64,000 bases of DNA from Pseudomonas sp. LB-090624 (GCF_003205205.1 NZ_QJRL01000016.1:1-64000), one strand, 5' to 3'; shown: positions 1 through 8,561, counted from the first letter of the stretch. The notes: generated by a model not told the origin, from the sequence alone. Program-made: numbers and translations.

Positions 1-1
1 C

Positions 2-70
2 ATGCAGTTGGAGGCCTTCGAAGCGGTCAGCGATAATCCACAAGCCAAGCTGTCAGCTGTGATCAACTAA
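2..70 (+). CDS. C-terminal end of an unidentified CDS cut by the window edge
   Basis: An open frame runs from the left edge to a TAA and encodes 22 residues ending in KLSAVIN. It begins with an ATG at position 2, but with no upstream sequence it cannot be told whether this is the real start or an internal Met. It is most likely the tail of a gene that begins outside the window. I do not recognise the family and assign no function. Confidence 0.3.
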   Translation: MQLEAFEAVSDNPQAKLSAVIN

Positions 71-79
71 ACGGCGAAC

Positions 80-747
80 TCAATGGCAAGAGCCATGATG
101 AGTTACACCACTTCCCGGGACACGATCATCCGTGCGTATCCAGATGCGCTGCGGTGCTACGCCTGTTTGCCCGCACAGTTGAGCTATCTGGCGCGCCACC
201 TGTGGCGGCGCGCAACAGTACACCGTGTCCGGGCGGAAAGTGGTCAGCAAGTGCCTGGTTTGCCACCAACCACTGCTGTAGTCACGCGGCATTGGCGACA
301 GTGCCGACAGCCAGGTTCGACAATCGTCTGGCAGCAATTCGGCCGCAATGCCGTCATGTGACAGTTGCAATTGTACCCAGGGCAGCCAGCAGCGAATCTC
401 ATCCAGCGCACCCAACAAGGGCAGCAAGCCGTCGGCGCGACTGATGGCCAGCAACTTTGTACTTTGCAGGGGCAGCGGCCAAGCGCTGCCAAGCGGCCCG
501 GAATAGTCGAACAGCTCCCCCGTCCGGCCCAGGGGCTGCGCACTCTGGGTGCTGACGATAAATTGCCCGGCCACGCCAGGTAGGGTCACGTAACTGCATG
601 GCCAGCCATTGCCTCGCTGCATGGCTGGCTGCAAAGGGCCAGGCGCACGAATTGCTGAATGCCCAGGCCGGGCAATTTCTGGAGCAAGCGGACGCTGGCA
701 CCCTCCCGGTCCATGACTGCCTCGCACTGTAATGATGACTCGCTGTA
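80..747 (-). pseudogene. Degraded ORF, weakly reductase-like
   Basis: A 215-codon minus-strand frame lacks a convincing ribosome site at its start. The segment upstream of it (about 605-747) reads sensibly only in another frame, giving a protein-like stretch around KLPGLGIQQFVRLALC that runs into a TGA near 594. The two pieces together suggest one gene broken by a frameshift. The C-terminal half contains VYCCAPPQVARQI, which loosely recalls the nucleotide-binding end of ferredoxin-reductase-type flavoproteins, but that resemblance is weak. It lies beside the damaged aroQ, so a general loss of function in this stretch is plausible. Function is not assigned; the coding claim itself is tentative. 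Confidence 0.3.
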
Positions 748-752
748 ATTAG

Positions 753-1334
753 CCTAGACGGTGGCCAATCTGGCACTTTGATCAGGATCAAACCAGCGGG
801 CGCCAGGGACTTCACGTCGTTGAAAGGTCAAATGGGGGGCTGCCCCACGGCGCATCATCATCGGCCAGCCTGCACATCGTCGCCTTGCTCGATGCATTGG
901 ACAAACGCTGGCTGCTGGAGCCCGGTGAGCATCATATCGAGCGGTCAGCAGTTACAGCTGGAAAGCACGGTACGGTGACGCTGGCCGATATCGACCAGGC
1001 CTTGCAGGCGCTGGGCGAGGAACTGGGGGCGCGGGTCGAGAGCTTCCAGACCAACTTCGAAGGCGCCATGTGCGAGCGAATCCATCAGGCATTTGAAGAT
1101 CGGGTGGATGCTGTGCTGATCAATGCCGGGGCATGGACGCACTACAGCTATGGCATCCGCGATGCGTTGGCCATCCTCGAGGCACCGGTGGTCGAAGTGC
1201 ACATGTCGAACATCCATGCCAGAGAGCCGTTCCGCCACCACTCGGTGTTTGCAGATGTGGTGCGTGGACAACTCTGTGGGTTTGGCGTTGAGAGCTACCT
1301 GCTGGCGTTACGGGCAGCCATGCGCATGTTGTGA
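753..1334 (+). pseudogene. aroQ: Type II 3-dehydroquinate dehydratase, N-terminus lost
   Basis: The C-terminal three quarters match type II dehydroquinases, which convert 3-dehydroquinate to 3-dehydroshikimate in shikimate synthesis or quinate catabolism. Family motifs are clear: INAGAWTHYSYGIRDAL carries the substrate-binding Asn and His region, and EVHMSNIHAREPFRHHSVF carries the conserved HAREPFR segment. The family's N-terminal LNGPNLNxLG loop and the following Arg and Tyr of the active site are absent in all frames. Instead, an unrelated in-frame stretch (about 753-960) is joined directly to the TLADI helix. The product, if made, should lack catalysis. An MFS transporter follows directly, a pairing that suits aromatic-acid uptake or export. 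Called pseudogene by inference from the missing active-site loop. Confidence 0.7.
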
Positions 1335-1451
1335 GCTGCAGTGTTGAAACTATGGGTGCGGGCTTGCAGGAAACGTCACTGTAGCCTGTACCATGCACCC
1401 ATATCCGCTTCGCGGCGGCGCCCGTTTCTACGGGATCAGGTCAGCCAGCTT

Positions 1452-2894
1452 ATGCCTCTTCACCCAGAAGGATTTGTTAACTTGGCTATCCAAGAAGCAA
1501 CCCACACCTCACGACAAGCTACCTGCATTGCCTTGCTGGTCGCCATCACCTTCTTCATGGAAAACCTCGACGCCACCGTGATCACCACAGCGCTGCCACG
1601 TATGGCTGCTGACTTTGCAGAGAACCCCGTGAGTTTGAACATAGGCATCACCGCCTACCTGCTTGCGGTGGCGGTATTCATTCCGCTTAGCGGTTGGGTG
1701 GCCGACCGTTTCGGTGCCCGGAATGTATTTGCCGGAGCCATCGGCCTGTTTACCTTCGCGTCGTGGTTATGCGGCCTGGCATCCACTCTCGAAGCCTTCA
1801 TCGCCGCGCGGGTGCTGCAAGGTATTGGTGGTGCGCTGATGGTGCCGGTTGGACGACTGGTGGTCCTGCGCGCCACCGAGAAGAAACACCTAGTGAAAAT
1901 GCTCGCGGTGATCACTTGGCCGGGGTTGGTAGCGCCAGTGCTTGGGCCACCCATAGGCGGTCTCATCGTCACACACTTGTCTTGGCCTTGGATCTTCTAC
2001 CTGAACATTCCGCTCGGCGTGCTCGCCATCGTGGCTGCATGGTGGCTGATCCCCGATGCACCCTGCGGCGAAGCGCGCAGTTTCGACCTGGTGGGCTTCA
2101 TCTTCCTCGCATCAGCCTGTGCAGCGTGGCTGATAGGCCTGGAGATGCTCGGGTCGCTGTCCGGTGGCAGCTTTTCGGCCGGGGCGGCGCTGGTTACCCT
2201 GGGCGCACTGTTGACCTGGTTGTCTATCCGCCATTGCCAGCACCACCCAACGCCATTGTTGCCACTGGCGACGCTAGGTATCGCCACACTCAGGTCCAGT
2301 ATTGTCGGGGGAACGCTGTTCCGCCTCTCGATCAGTGCTTTGCCGTTTCTGATCCCGCTGATGCTACAAATCGGATTTGGCTTGTCACCCGTAGATACCG
2401 GTCTGCTGGTACTGGCGATCTTCGCTGGAAACCTGGCGATGAAGCCATTTACCACCGTCTTACTATGCCGCTATGGTTTCCGCCGAGTGCTGCTGGTAAA
2501 TGGTCTTATTGGTATCGGCTCCATTCTGGCATGCCTGGGCCTGCAGCAGGGTATGCCTTGGTACTGGATGGCGCTGGTGCTGTTCATTGGTGGGCTGTCA
2601 CGCTCGATGCAGTTCACTACGTACAATGCTGTCGGCTTTTCCGAGGTGCCCAAACAGCAAATGGGCGAGGCGTCGACGCTGTTCAGCATGTTCTTCCAAC
2701 TGGCGATGGCGTTGGGCGTGGCTGTGGTGGCGTTGCTTTTGAGGGTGTCGATGATGGTGCGCGACGCTGACGGCGGTATCACTGTCAGTGACTTCCACTG
2801 GGCGCTGATCGGTGTTGCGCTGATTGCCTGCGCCAGCGTGGTCGATGCCATGCGGCTGTCTACTGATGCAGGAAAGCAGGTGTTACCTACCTAA
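1452..2894 (+). CDS. DHA2-type MFS drug/metabolite exporter
   Basis: The product (480 aa from the chosen ATG) is a polytopic inner-membrane protein of the major facilitator superfamily, EmrB/QacA (14-TM, proton-antiport) branch. Visible signatures are MENLDATVITTALPRMAADF (motif D1 at the end of helix 1), GWVADRFGARNVF (motif A in the first cytoplasmic loop) and ARVLQGIGGALMVPVGRLV (motif B/C area). Family members export drugs or aromatic compounds; the true substrate here is unknown. The frame is open further upstream to a GTG at 1341, but those residues are low-complexity and unlike an MFS N-terminus, so the start at MPLHPEG is preferred although its ribosome site is weak. It follows the damaged aroQ by about 120 bp on the same strand. 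Confidence 0.8.
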   Translation: MPLHPEGFVNLAIQEATHTSRQATCIALLVAITFFMENLDATVITTALPRMAADFAENPVSLNIGITAYLLAVAVFIPLSGWVADRFGARNVFAGAIGLFTFASWLCGLASTLEAFIAARVLQGIGGALMVPVGRLVVLRATEKKHLVKMLAVITWPGLVAPVLGPPIGGLIVTHLSWPWIFYLNIPLGVLAIVAAWWLIPDAPCGEARSFDLVGFIFLASACAAWLIGLEMLGSLSGGSFSAGAALVTLGALLTWLSIRHCQHHPTPLLPLATLGIATLRSSIVGGTLFRLSISALPFLIPLMLQIGFGLSPVDTGLLVLAIFAGNLAMKPFTTVLLCRYGFRRVLLVNGLIGIGSILACLGLQQGMPWYWMALVLFIGGLSRSMQFTTYNAVGFSEVPKQQMGEASTLFSMFFQLAMALGVAVVALLLRVSMMVRDADGGITVSDFHWALIGVALIACASVVDAMRLSTDAGKQVLPT

Positions 2895-3475
2895 ATCTGA
2901 AGCTATCGACCCAGCGGTCTCGCATGCCGACCGTGGCCGTTTGGGTTGCTACGTAGGGGTGTTTTTTGCTTTGGATGAGTGGTTTTCGGTGCTGATTCGT
3001 TGTAGAAATGAAGCACACAAGCGCGTGCCTAGCGCTGAAACCTCTGCCAGAGCGCACACCGACGCTCCATCTAACGCTGTTATTTACTGCCGAAGCCTGA
3101 CCTGGATGCTGTCTTTGAAGCATGGATGCCTTTCACCATTCTTATAAGACATTTCCCTTCTAGCGAGGGCATACCGTGATTCGAACGCTTGGGGAAATGA
3201 GTCAGTCATCACCTGGTTATGGCCAAAAGGCTGGTTGCGAGCGGGGGCCTAATAACGGCCCGCAATTCGTATTTCGGTGGGCTCTGCCGAGCGAGGCTGC
3301 GAGCTAAAAGGGATCCGGTGCATTGCAAGGCAGTCAAACGGCTGAAATTGCTTGCCAGGGTGGCGCTCCTTCACCCTTGGGCCTAATCGTAACATTCCAA
3401 ACACTCAGGAGAGTAGGGTGCTCGTGTTGAGTAGAGTGCTACTGCTTCAAAACCTCAGAGATCCAACGCTCCATC
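2895..3475. other. Gene-free stretch upstream of IS66
   Basis: About 580 bp with no convincing gene on either strand: the open frames here are short, lack ribosome sites and show no protein-like composition. I see no tRNA or strong terminator. It separates the MFS gene from the insertion sequence and is probably decayed or regulatory DNA. Confidence 0.5.
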
Positions 3476-3519
3476 GTAAGCGTCTGCCGAACACACCTTC
3501 AGAATCCCCAGATTAAGAG

Positions 3520-3555
3520 CGATGGTGTCCACCTAAAAATACGTGGACACTATCG
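3520..3555. repeat. Hairpin upstream of tnpA
   Basis: CGATGGTGTCCAC and GTGGACACTATCG form a 13-bp inverted repeat with one mismatch and a 10-nt A-rich loop, ending 20 bp before the tnpA start codon. It lies inside the IS66 left end, where it could act as a transposase-binding site or limit read-through expression from outside. This role is inference. Confidence 0.55.
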
Positions 3556-3575
3556 CCCTCAATTCAAGGAACACC

Positions 3576-3902
3576 ATGCGTCAGCGCACCTCTTATCCCA
3601 AACCCTTCAAGGCCCAGGTTGTACAGGAATGCCTAAGCCCTGATGTGTCTATTGCGAGCGTGGCCTTGCGGCACGGCATCAACGCCAATCTGGTTCGGAA
3701 GTGGATACCTATCTATCGTGACCGGCAGGCTTCCGCCTTGCCTGCATTTGTATCGTTGAAGCTTGAGACCGCTGTGGCGATGCCAGCTCGGCAGGATGTA
3801 GCTCGCATCGATATTTCCTCCGGGCAACGCACCGTCACTGTGAGCTGGCCGATCTCCGACCCGGACGGCTGCGCCCGCTTTATCCGCGGCCTCTCCCAAT
3901 GA
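3576..3902 (+). CDS. tnpA: IS66 TnpA accessory protein
   Basis: A 108-residue protein, the first of the three IS66 genes. The N-terminal half is a helix-turn-helix of the transposase orf1 type: MRQRTSYPKPFKAQVVQ followed by SIASVALRHGINANLVRKW, the usual DNA-recognition region. Start chosen at the ATG preceded by AAGGA five bases upstream; an earlier GTG at 3543 lies inside the hairpin and is unlikely. The stop codon overlaps the tnpB start (ATGA), indicating translational coupling. In IS66 elements this protein is required for efficient transposition but is not the catalytic subunit. Confidence 0.85.
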   Translation: MRQRTSYPKPFKAQVVQECLSPDVSIASVALRHGINANLVRKWIPIYRDRQASALPAFVSLKLETAVAMPARQDVARIDISSGQRTVTVSWPISDPDGCARFIRGLSQ

Positions 3903-4234
3903 TCCGTATCGACGCCATCTGGCTTGCCACCGAGCCCATGGACATGCGCGCCGGCACGGACACAGCACTGGCCCGCGTGGTCGCCGTATTCGGTGCGGCG
4001 AAGCCGCACTGCGCTTATCTGTTCGCCAACCGCCGCGCCAATCGGATGAAAGTACTGGTGCACGACGGCGTGGGTATCTGGCTTGCTGCGCGGCGGTTGA
4101 ACCAGGGCAAGTTCAATTGGCCTGGCACTCACCGTGGGCTGGAAATCGAACTCGATGTTGAGCAACTTCAAGCATTAGTGCTGGGCCTGCCCTGGCAGCG
4201 GGTGGGCGCTAACGGCACAATTACATTGCTCTGA
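3899..4234 (+). CDS. tnpB: IS66 TnpB accessory protein
   Basis: A 111-residue protein of the IS66 Orf2 family, recognised from MIRIDAIWLATEPMDMRAG at the N-terminus and the FANRRANRMKVLVHDGVGIW core. Members of this family are needed for transposition in tested IS66 elements but their biochemical role is unknown; this is unrelated to the IS200/IS605 TnpB nuclease despite the shared name. It overlaps tnpA by 4 bp, and is followed after 50 bp by tnpC. Length and order are normal for the family. Confidence 0.88.
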   Translation: MIRIDAIWLATEPMDMRAGTDTALARVVAVFGAAKPHCAYLFANRRANRMKVLVHDGVGIWLAARRLNQGKFNWPGTHRGLEIELDVEQLQALVLGLPWQRVGANGTITLL

Positions 4235-4284
4235 ATCGGGTGTTTTAGCTGTGACAGGTGGGCTGCTTTGGTAAAATCCACGGC

Positions 4285-5811
4285 ATGATTTCCTCGCCCA
4301 ATCTCGACCAGATGACTCCCGATCAACTGCGCGCACTCGCTGCGCAGTTGCTGTCGAAGGTCGACACAATGGGCCGAAAGATCCATCGTGACGAGACCAT
4401 CATCGAGCAGCTCACTCACGAGATCGCCATCCTCAAACGCCACAAGTTCGCCAAGCGCAGCGAGCAGATCAGCCCGGCGCAGGGCAGCTTGCTCGAAGAC
4501 CTGCTCAATACCGACCTTGAAGCCATCGAGGCCGAGTTAAAAGCCCTTCATCCTGCACCCGCACAGACCGAACCAGGCCAGCAACCCAAGCGCGCACCGT
4601 TGCCGCCGCAGTTTCCTCGTGCCGTCATTCGCCACGAACCGGAAAGCACCGAATGCACCTGCGGCTGCCAACTTCAGCGCATCGGCGAAGATGTCAGCGA
4701 GAAGCTGGATTACACGCCGGGCGTGTTCACGGTTGAGCAACATGTGCGTGGAAAGTGGGTCTGCCGGCAGTGCGCAACACTGACCCAGGCACCCGTGCCG
4801 GCCCAGGTGATCGACAAGGGCATCCCAACTGCCGGCTTGCTGGCCCACGTAATGGTGGCCAACTTTGCTGATCATCTTCCGCTGTACCGGCAGGAAAAGA
4901 TCTTCGGCCGTGCCGGCCTAGCGATCCCACGCTCGACGCTGGCTCAGTGGGTCGGCCAAACCGGCGTACAACTGCAACCGCTGGTAGATGCACTGCGCGA
5001 AGCAGTGCTGGCCCAGCGCGTCGTCCATGCCGATGAAACACCGGTGCAGATGCTGGCACCAGGTGAAAAGAAAACGCACCGTGCGTACGTCTGGGCCTAC
5101 TGCACGACACTGTTCTCGTCACTGAAGGCCGTGGTCTACGACTTCAGCCCCAGCCGTGCTGGCGAACATGCGCGCAACTTCCTGGGCGCCTGGAACGGCA
5201 AGCTGGTGTGCGATGACTTCGCGGGCTACAAGGCCGGCTTCGAGCAAGGCATCACCGAAATCGGCTGCATGGCCCATGCCCGGCGCAAGTTTTTTGACCT
5301 GCATGTGGCGAACAAAAGCCAGTTGGCAGAACAGGCGCTGCACTCGATCGGTGGGCTGTACGAGGTCGAACGGCAGGCCAGGAACATGAGCGATGAAGGT
5401 CGCTGGCGATTACGCCAGGAAGTAGCGGTGCCCGTCGCTGAAAAATTGCACGAGTGGATGCTGGCTCAGCGTGCGCTTGTACCCGAGGGCTCGGCTACAG
5501 CCAAGGCACTGGATTACAGCCTAAAACGCTGGGTAGCGCTGACGCGCTACCTGGATCACGGTGCCGTGCCCATCGACAACAATGCGGTGGAGAACCAGAT
5601 CAGGCCGTGGGCGCTCGGTAGGTCGAACTGGCTCTTCGCAGGTTCACTGCGCAGTGGCAAACGAGCGGCAGCGATCATGAGCTTGATCCAGTCGGCGCGC
5701 ATGAATGGCCATGATCCGTACGCGTACCTCAAAGATGTACTGACGCGGTTGCCGACGCAGAAGGCCAGTGAGATCGAACAACTGCTGCCGCATCAATGGA
5801 CGCCAGCCTAG
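4285..5811 (+). CDS. tnpC: IS66 TnpC DDE transposase
   Basis: The catalytic transposase of the element, 508 aa. The N-terminal region has a leucine-rich coiled-coil and the positively charged LKRHKFAKRSEQ segment. Next comes a Cys-rich zinc-finger-like part (TECTCGCQL, then WVCRQCATL), then the DDE core: Asp in VVHADETPVQM, Asp in VCDDFAGYKAGF, and Glu in NNAVENQIRPWALGR. The full set of acidic residues and an undisrupted frame suggest activity. Start chosen at MISSPNLDQM; the frame is open slightly further upstream to a GTG at 4258, but that would add a poorly conserved extension. It ends about 20 bp before the proposed right end of the IS. Confidence 0.92.
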   Translation: MISSPNLDQMTPDQLRALAAQLLSKVDTMGRKIHRDETIIEQLTHEIAILKRHKFAKRSEQISPAQGSLLEDLLNTDLEAIEAELKALHPAPAQTEPGQQPKRAPLPPQFPRAVIRHEPESTECTCGCQLQRIGEDVSEKLDYTPGVFTVEQHVRGKWVCRQCATLTQAPVPAQVIDKGIPTAGLLAHVMVANFADHLPLYRQEKIFGRAGLAIPRSTLAQWVGQTGVQLQPLVDALREAVLAQRVVHADETPVQMLAPGEKKTHRAYVWAYCTTLFSSLKAVVYDFSPSRAGEHARNFLGAWNGKLVCDDFAGYKAGFEQGITEIGCMAHARRKFFDLHVANKSQLAEQALHSIGGLYEVERQARNMSDEGRWRLRQEVAVPVAEKLHEWMLAQRALVPEGSATAKALDYSLKRWVALTRYLDHGAVPIDNNAVENQIRPWALGRSNWLFAGSLRSGKRAAAIMSLIQSARMNGHDPYAYLKDVLTRLPTQKASEIEQLLPHQWTPA

Positions 5812-5842
5812 CTAACCGAGGTCAAGTGATTACCTACAAGGA

Positions 5843-5887
5843 CGCCTGTTCAATCTCATGTAGCTGAACAGGCGCCTCGTTGTTTTT
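5843..5887 (+). terminator. Rho-independent-like hairpin after IS66
   Basis: CGCCTGTTCA and TGAACAGGCG form a perfect 10-bp stem with a 12-nt loop, followed by GTTGTTTTT. It lies just outside the right end of the IS and downstream of the minus-strand glyoxalase gene, so it may stop transcription rightwards out of the IS or serve both converging genes. Confidence 0.65.
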
Positions 5888-5920
5888 AAGAACGGAAGCT
5901 AACTCTTGGAACCATTCAAA

Positions 5921-6451
5921 TCAGCTTTGGCAGAAACGGATACGGTTACCAAAAGGATCGTATACCTCCAGAAGCTTTCCCCATTCCTGCTCCACGATGT
6001 CGGGTCGACCGAAGCCGTAGCGTTTGGTGATCAACTCGTCCCGAAACAGCTCAATGTTCTGCATGGGAACAAAAATGGTCGTTCCTGGACTTGCGTCGCC
6101 ATGATGCTCAGAAAGGTGGACTTGCACTCCGTCCCGGCTAAGCCCTAGATAAAGGGGAAGATCCACTTCGAAACGATGCTCGAATTCGACACTGAAGCCT
6201 AGGAAATCAAGATAAAACTCCCTCGCCTTCGCTTCATCGAACATACGCAGTATCGGAATAGCTTTCTCCAACTTGATTTCAGCGCCGGTCAGATCGTGAG
6301 GGAGCGCTGCTGAGGCGGTATTCCAATCTTTGTAGCCCAGCTGCTGAGCCACCATTTCAAGAGCAACCGAATGGGTTACCTCATGATCGCGAGCTTCAAG
6401 CGAGGTGCGCAGAGATTTGGCCATGCGCTTAGCGTTTTCGATTGTCGACAT
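5921..6451 (-). CDS. Glyoxalase-superfamily (VOC) protein
   Basis: A 176-residue protein. Residues 1-60 form a small helical domain (MSTIENAKRMAKSLRTSLE, then HSVALEMVAQQLGYKDWN) that occurs in front of a VOC fold in the glyoxalase-related family. The rest is a single vicinal-oxygen-chelate module with the typical AIPILRMFDEAKAREFYLDF opening and the closing DPFGNRIRF. Members resemble bleomycin-resistance-type binding proteins; substrate and catalytic activity are not predictable here. The start is fixed by AGGAGA seven bases upstream of the ATG; an in-frame ATG further upstream has no ribosome site. It is transcribed alone, towards the IS66 element. Confidence 0.82.
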   Translation of the reverse strand: MSTIENAKRMAKSLRTSLEARDHEVTHSVALEMVAQQLGYKDWNTASAALPHDLTGAEIKLEKAIPILRMFDEAKAREFYLDFLGFSVEFEHRFEVDLPLYLGLSRDGVQVHLSEHHGDASPGTTIFVPMQNIELFRDELITKRYGFGRPDIVEQEWGKLLEVYDPFGNRIRFCQS

Positions 6452-6897
6452 GATTTCTCCTGGAGTCGAAGCGTCTTGGTGCTCGCGTTGCCAAACCCCG
6501 ACTATCAAGAGAGATACGAATGGGTTGGAGCAAATATGCTTTCACCTTTCCTTAACGGTGCGAGCGGCAGGCAGCATAAGCCTCAGTCAATGGTACACAG
6601 TCTATCGCGCGGTCGGAAGCTGACTTTCGCTAGAGAGGGCAATCTGACATGGCCGGACGCTTACGCCCGGTTCTCGGCATTCACGACATCACGGGCCCGG
6701 TCTCCATCACCAACTGGTGCGATCTCTCCCAGCGTGGGTGGCGTCTGCTCTGCATTACTTCTTGAGTGAGCGCCAGACTGACTCTCCAGCGGGAAGACAC
6801 GCGTGGGTCTTGTGGCTAAAATCAGTACGCCCGTACTGGCCATAGGCAATCATTGCATTGATGATCGGCTACTTTAGGAATGCTTACAGGGGGATAC
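6452..6897. other. Intergenic stretch, no supported gene
   Basis: About 445 bp between divergent genes. Short frames exist on both strands, for example a 38-codon plus-strand frame beginning near 6649 and a minus-strand frame ending at 6661 (62 codons), but none has a good ribosome site or a family I recognise. It must contain the promoters for the glyoxalase gene (left) and the YaaW-like operon (right). No clear sigma-70 boxes were identified. Confidence 0.45.
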
Positions 6898-7602
6898 ATG
6901 GAGTCAGTTGTTCCGAGAGACCGGTCGATATCCGATCTCTTATCGCGTGCCGCATCAGCGGATCTGGAAGTCTTGGCCGACCTGATCACCGACAATGGCA
7001 AGGGCAGGATTGCCCTCGACAGCGTCGTGAAGGCAACGATCACGACCCGGAAGGTGCAGGGCCGTTTGCAATCTATTTCGGGCCTGCTTGAAAAGGAAAT
7101 TTGTGCTTTCGGAAGCAACACCATTGTTTCCGCAATCAAATCGGAGAGCATCGACTACCTCGAGGTCGCGACGGATGTCGCCAAAAAACTGGACGGAAAA
7201 CCCTCCGCGCAAGATGACATCTTCGCTATTGAGGAAATCATCATCCGCCAGGCCATGGACAAATACATGGGAGACGAAGCGCTCAAGGACTATCTGAGCG
7301 GCGGCAATCTCGCTGGCTACATCAATGAAATGGTGAAAATGCTGATGTTGTCTGCCGGTAGCCTGGGCGGTGTGGCTACTACTGGTGGCGGGGCGGGCAT
7401 TGCCAGCGCATTGGGAGGCCGGGTGCTCTCAATGGTTGCAGCTCCACTTGCTATCGGTGCCGCAGGACTCGCGATTTACCAGGCTTCGTCGCCGGCGTTC
7501 CGGATCACCATTCCTGCCGCTCTGCAAATCGCCAAGCTGCGGCGCGCACGTTACGACCAAGACTTCGAGGCCTACACGGAGAAACTGAAAGCATGTTTGT
7601 AA
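6898..7602 (+). CDS. YaaW-like (UPF0174/DUF3944) protein
   Basis: A 234-residue protein. The N-terminus (residues 10-40: LLSRAASADLEVLADLITDN) matches the DUF3944-type helical start, and the C-terminus (FRITIPAALQIAKLRRA, residues 201-217) matches the highly characteristic end of Escherichia coli YaaW. Overall length agrees with YaaW (about 237 aa). Residues 150-195 are Gly/Ala-rich and hydrophobic, suggesting membrane insertion or a membrane-contacting helix pair. No function has been established for YaaW. The start is chosen at the ATG with AGGGGG five bases upstream. The gene's last bases overlap the next gene by 10 bp, so both are surely co-translated. Part of a two-gene module in a variable region. 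Confidence 0.72.
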   Translation: MESVVPRDRSISDLLSRAASADLEVLADLITDNGKGRIALDSVVKATITTRKVQGRLQSISGLLEKEICAFGSNTIVSAIKSESIDYLEVATDVAKKLDGKPSAQDDIFAIEEIIIRQAMDKYMGDEALKDYLSGGNLAGYINEMVKMLMLSAGSLGGVATTGGGAGIASALGGRVLSMVAAPLAIGAAGLAIYQASSPAFRITIPAALQIAKLRRARYDQDFEAYTEKLKACL

Positions 7603-8561
7603 ACGTTGACGCGCTTGTACGCTCCTTGCCTGATATCCCAGATGTCCTGGCCAAACTGCATAGCGGAGATTACACGCTTTGGGGTGGCGTAGTCCGACAC
7701 TCAAAGGGAACCGAGAAGGCTGGCCAGATCGTCGGGCACCTCCTTTTTCCGGGCGACTCGGGGCATGTCCAAGAGAGCCTAAAGAACCTGCAATCCACTC
7801 TATCCAGTGGCCTGGGGTCGCTTCAAACTGGCATGGATCAAGTGCAGCAGAGCATGAATGTGCTCCAGGGACTACAGTCGGCCAATCTCGTAATGAGTGG
7901 GCTCAACCTCGCGGTGACTACCGTGGGGTTTGTCATTGTGTGCAAAAAACTCGACAAAATTAGCCGGGAAATGGAGAAACAATCAAAAACGATCGCAGAG
8001 ACCTGGCTGCTGGTGAGCGAGGCTCACGAACGGTACCTACTCGCTGATGAAGCTCGCTTTCGAGGCCTACTACGCACCGCAATACAGTTCTGCGAAGAAG
8101 GCGATGCTCAGCAGCTCAGGATATTGATTGGATCTTTCAATGAGCAGTATGAGTTCACCAGGCTTCTCCTGGAACGGCATTCGCGGATGGCCACCAGCAA
8201 CGTTGCATTCTTTGACCAGGTTTCACTGCTGCAAAACCGATTAGTAAACCTTGGTTTGATGATGTCCCACGTTCAGTTGAAGGCTGGTTCTCACAAGTAC
8301 GCCCGACAAAGCCTGACGGAGCTTGCTACCGACATCGCCAACCTCAACGCTTCTCGGGTAAAGGCTTTGTCCAACGATCGCAGTGTTGCGTCAACGATCA
8401 CTCATGAGCAATTCGCTGGTCTGACTCGTTTCCTGCAGGACGGAACCAAGATGACGCCGTCTCTGACCTACCAAGCTGATCTCATTGAGCTTGAAGTGAA
8501 ACATCCTGGGCTGCTTCAGCATGCGACCGAGGCGCGGGAAATTTTGCTGATAGCCGCGTGA
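7593..8561 (+). CDS. Coiled-coil membrane protein, partner of the YaaW-like protein
   Basis: A 322-residue protein of no recognised family. Residues 58-96 (SLKNLQSTLSSGLGSLQTG and following) form a likely coiled-coil with a repeating S/L/Q pattern. Residues 97-118 (LVMSGLNLAVTTVGFVIV) form one hydrophobic segment, probably a membrane helix. A charged coiled-coil (KKLDKISREMEKQSKTI) follows. The remaining 190 residues are helical, rich in Leu, Arg and Glu, with no catalytic motif. The layout, a membrane-anchored helix flanked by coiled-coils, resembles pore-forming or sensor proteins, but this is only structural inference. It starts inside the end of the upstream YaaW-like gene, so the two should act together. 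Confidence 0.7.
   Translation: MFVNVDALVRSLPDIPDVLAKLHSGDYTLWGGVVRHSKGTEKAGQIVGHLLFPGDSGHVQESLKNLQSTLSSGLGSLQTGMDQVQQSMNVLQGLQSANLVMSGLNLAVTTVGFVIVCKKLDKISREMEKQSKTIAETWLLVSEAHERYLLADEARFRGLLRTAIQFCEEGDAQQLRILIGSFNEQYEFTRLLLERHSRMATSNVAFFDQVSLLQNRLVNLGLMMSHVQLKAGSHKYARQSLTELATDIANLNASRVKALSNDRSVASTITHEQFAGLTRFLQDGTKMTPSLTYQADLIELEVKHPGLLQHATEAREILLIAA

Larger units (their letters stand above)
3476..5833 (+). mobile_element. IS66-family insertion sequence, apparently complete
   Basis: The three-gene order tnpA-tnpB-tnpC with overlapping or close starts is diagnostic of IS66. The left end is placed at GTAAGCGTCTGCCG (3476) and the right end at the sequence whose complement begins GTAATCACTTGACC (ending 5833). 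Both show the GTAA terminus typical of the family, but they match at only about 8 of 14 positions. The flanking 8-mers (GCTCCATC left, CTACAAGG right) are different, so no target duplication is visible at these borders. All three reading frames are intact, so the element may still be active. Exact borders are uncertain by tens of bases. Confidence 0.8.

Noticed and set aside
83..583. Plus-strand frames in the first 600 bases
   Set aside because: They overlap the better minus-strand frame, lack ribosome sites and have Arg/Ser-rich composition typical of antisense frames in high-GC DNA.
2824..3147. 107-codon plus-strand frame after the MFS gene
   Set aside because: It starts inside the MFS gene, has no ribosome site and no recognisable family; it is best explained as a shadow frame running into non-coding DNA.
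6371..6769. Plus-strand frame overlapping the glyoxalase start
   Set aside because: Antisense to the supported gene and without ribosome site.
6661..6849. 62-codon minus-strand frame between the glyoxalase and YaaW-like genes
   Set aside because: The text looks somewhat protein-like, but no ribosome site or family supports it.
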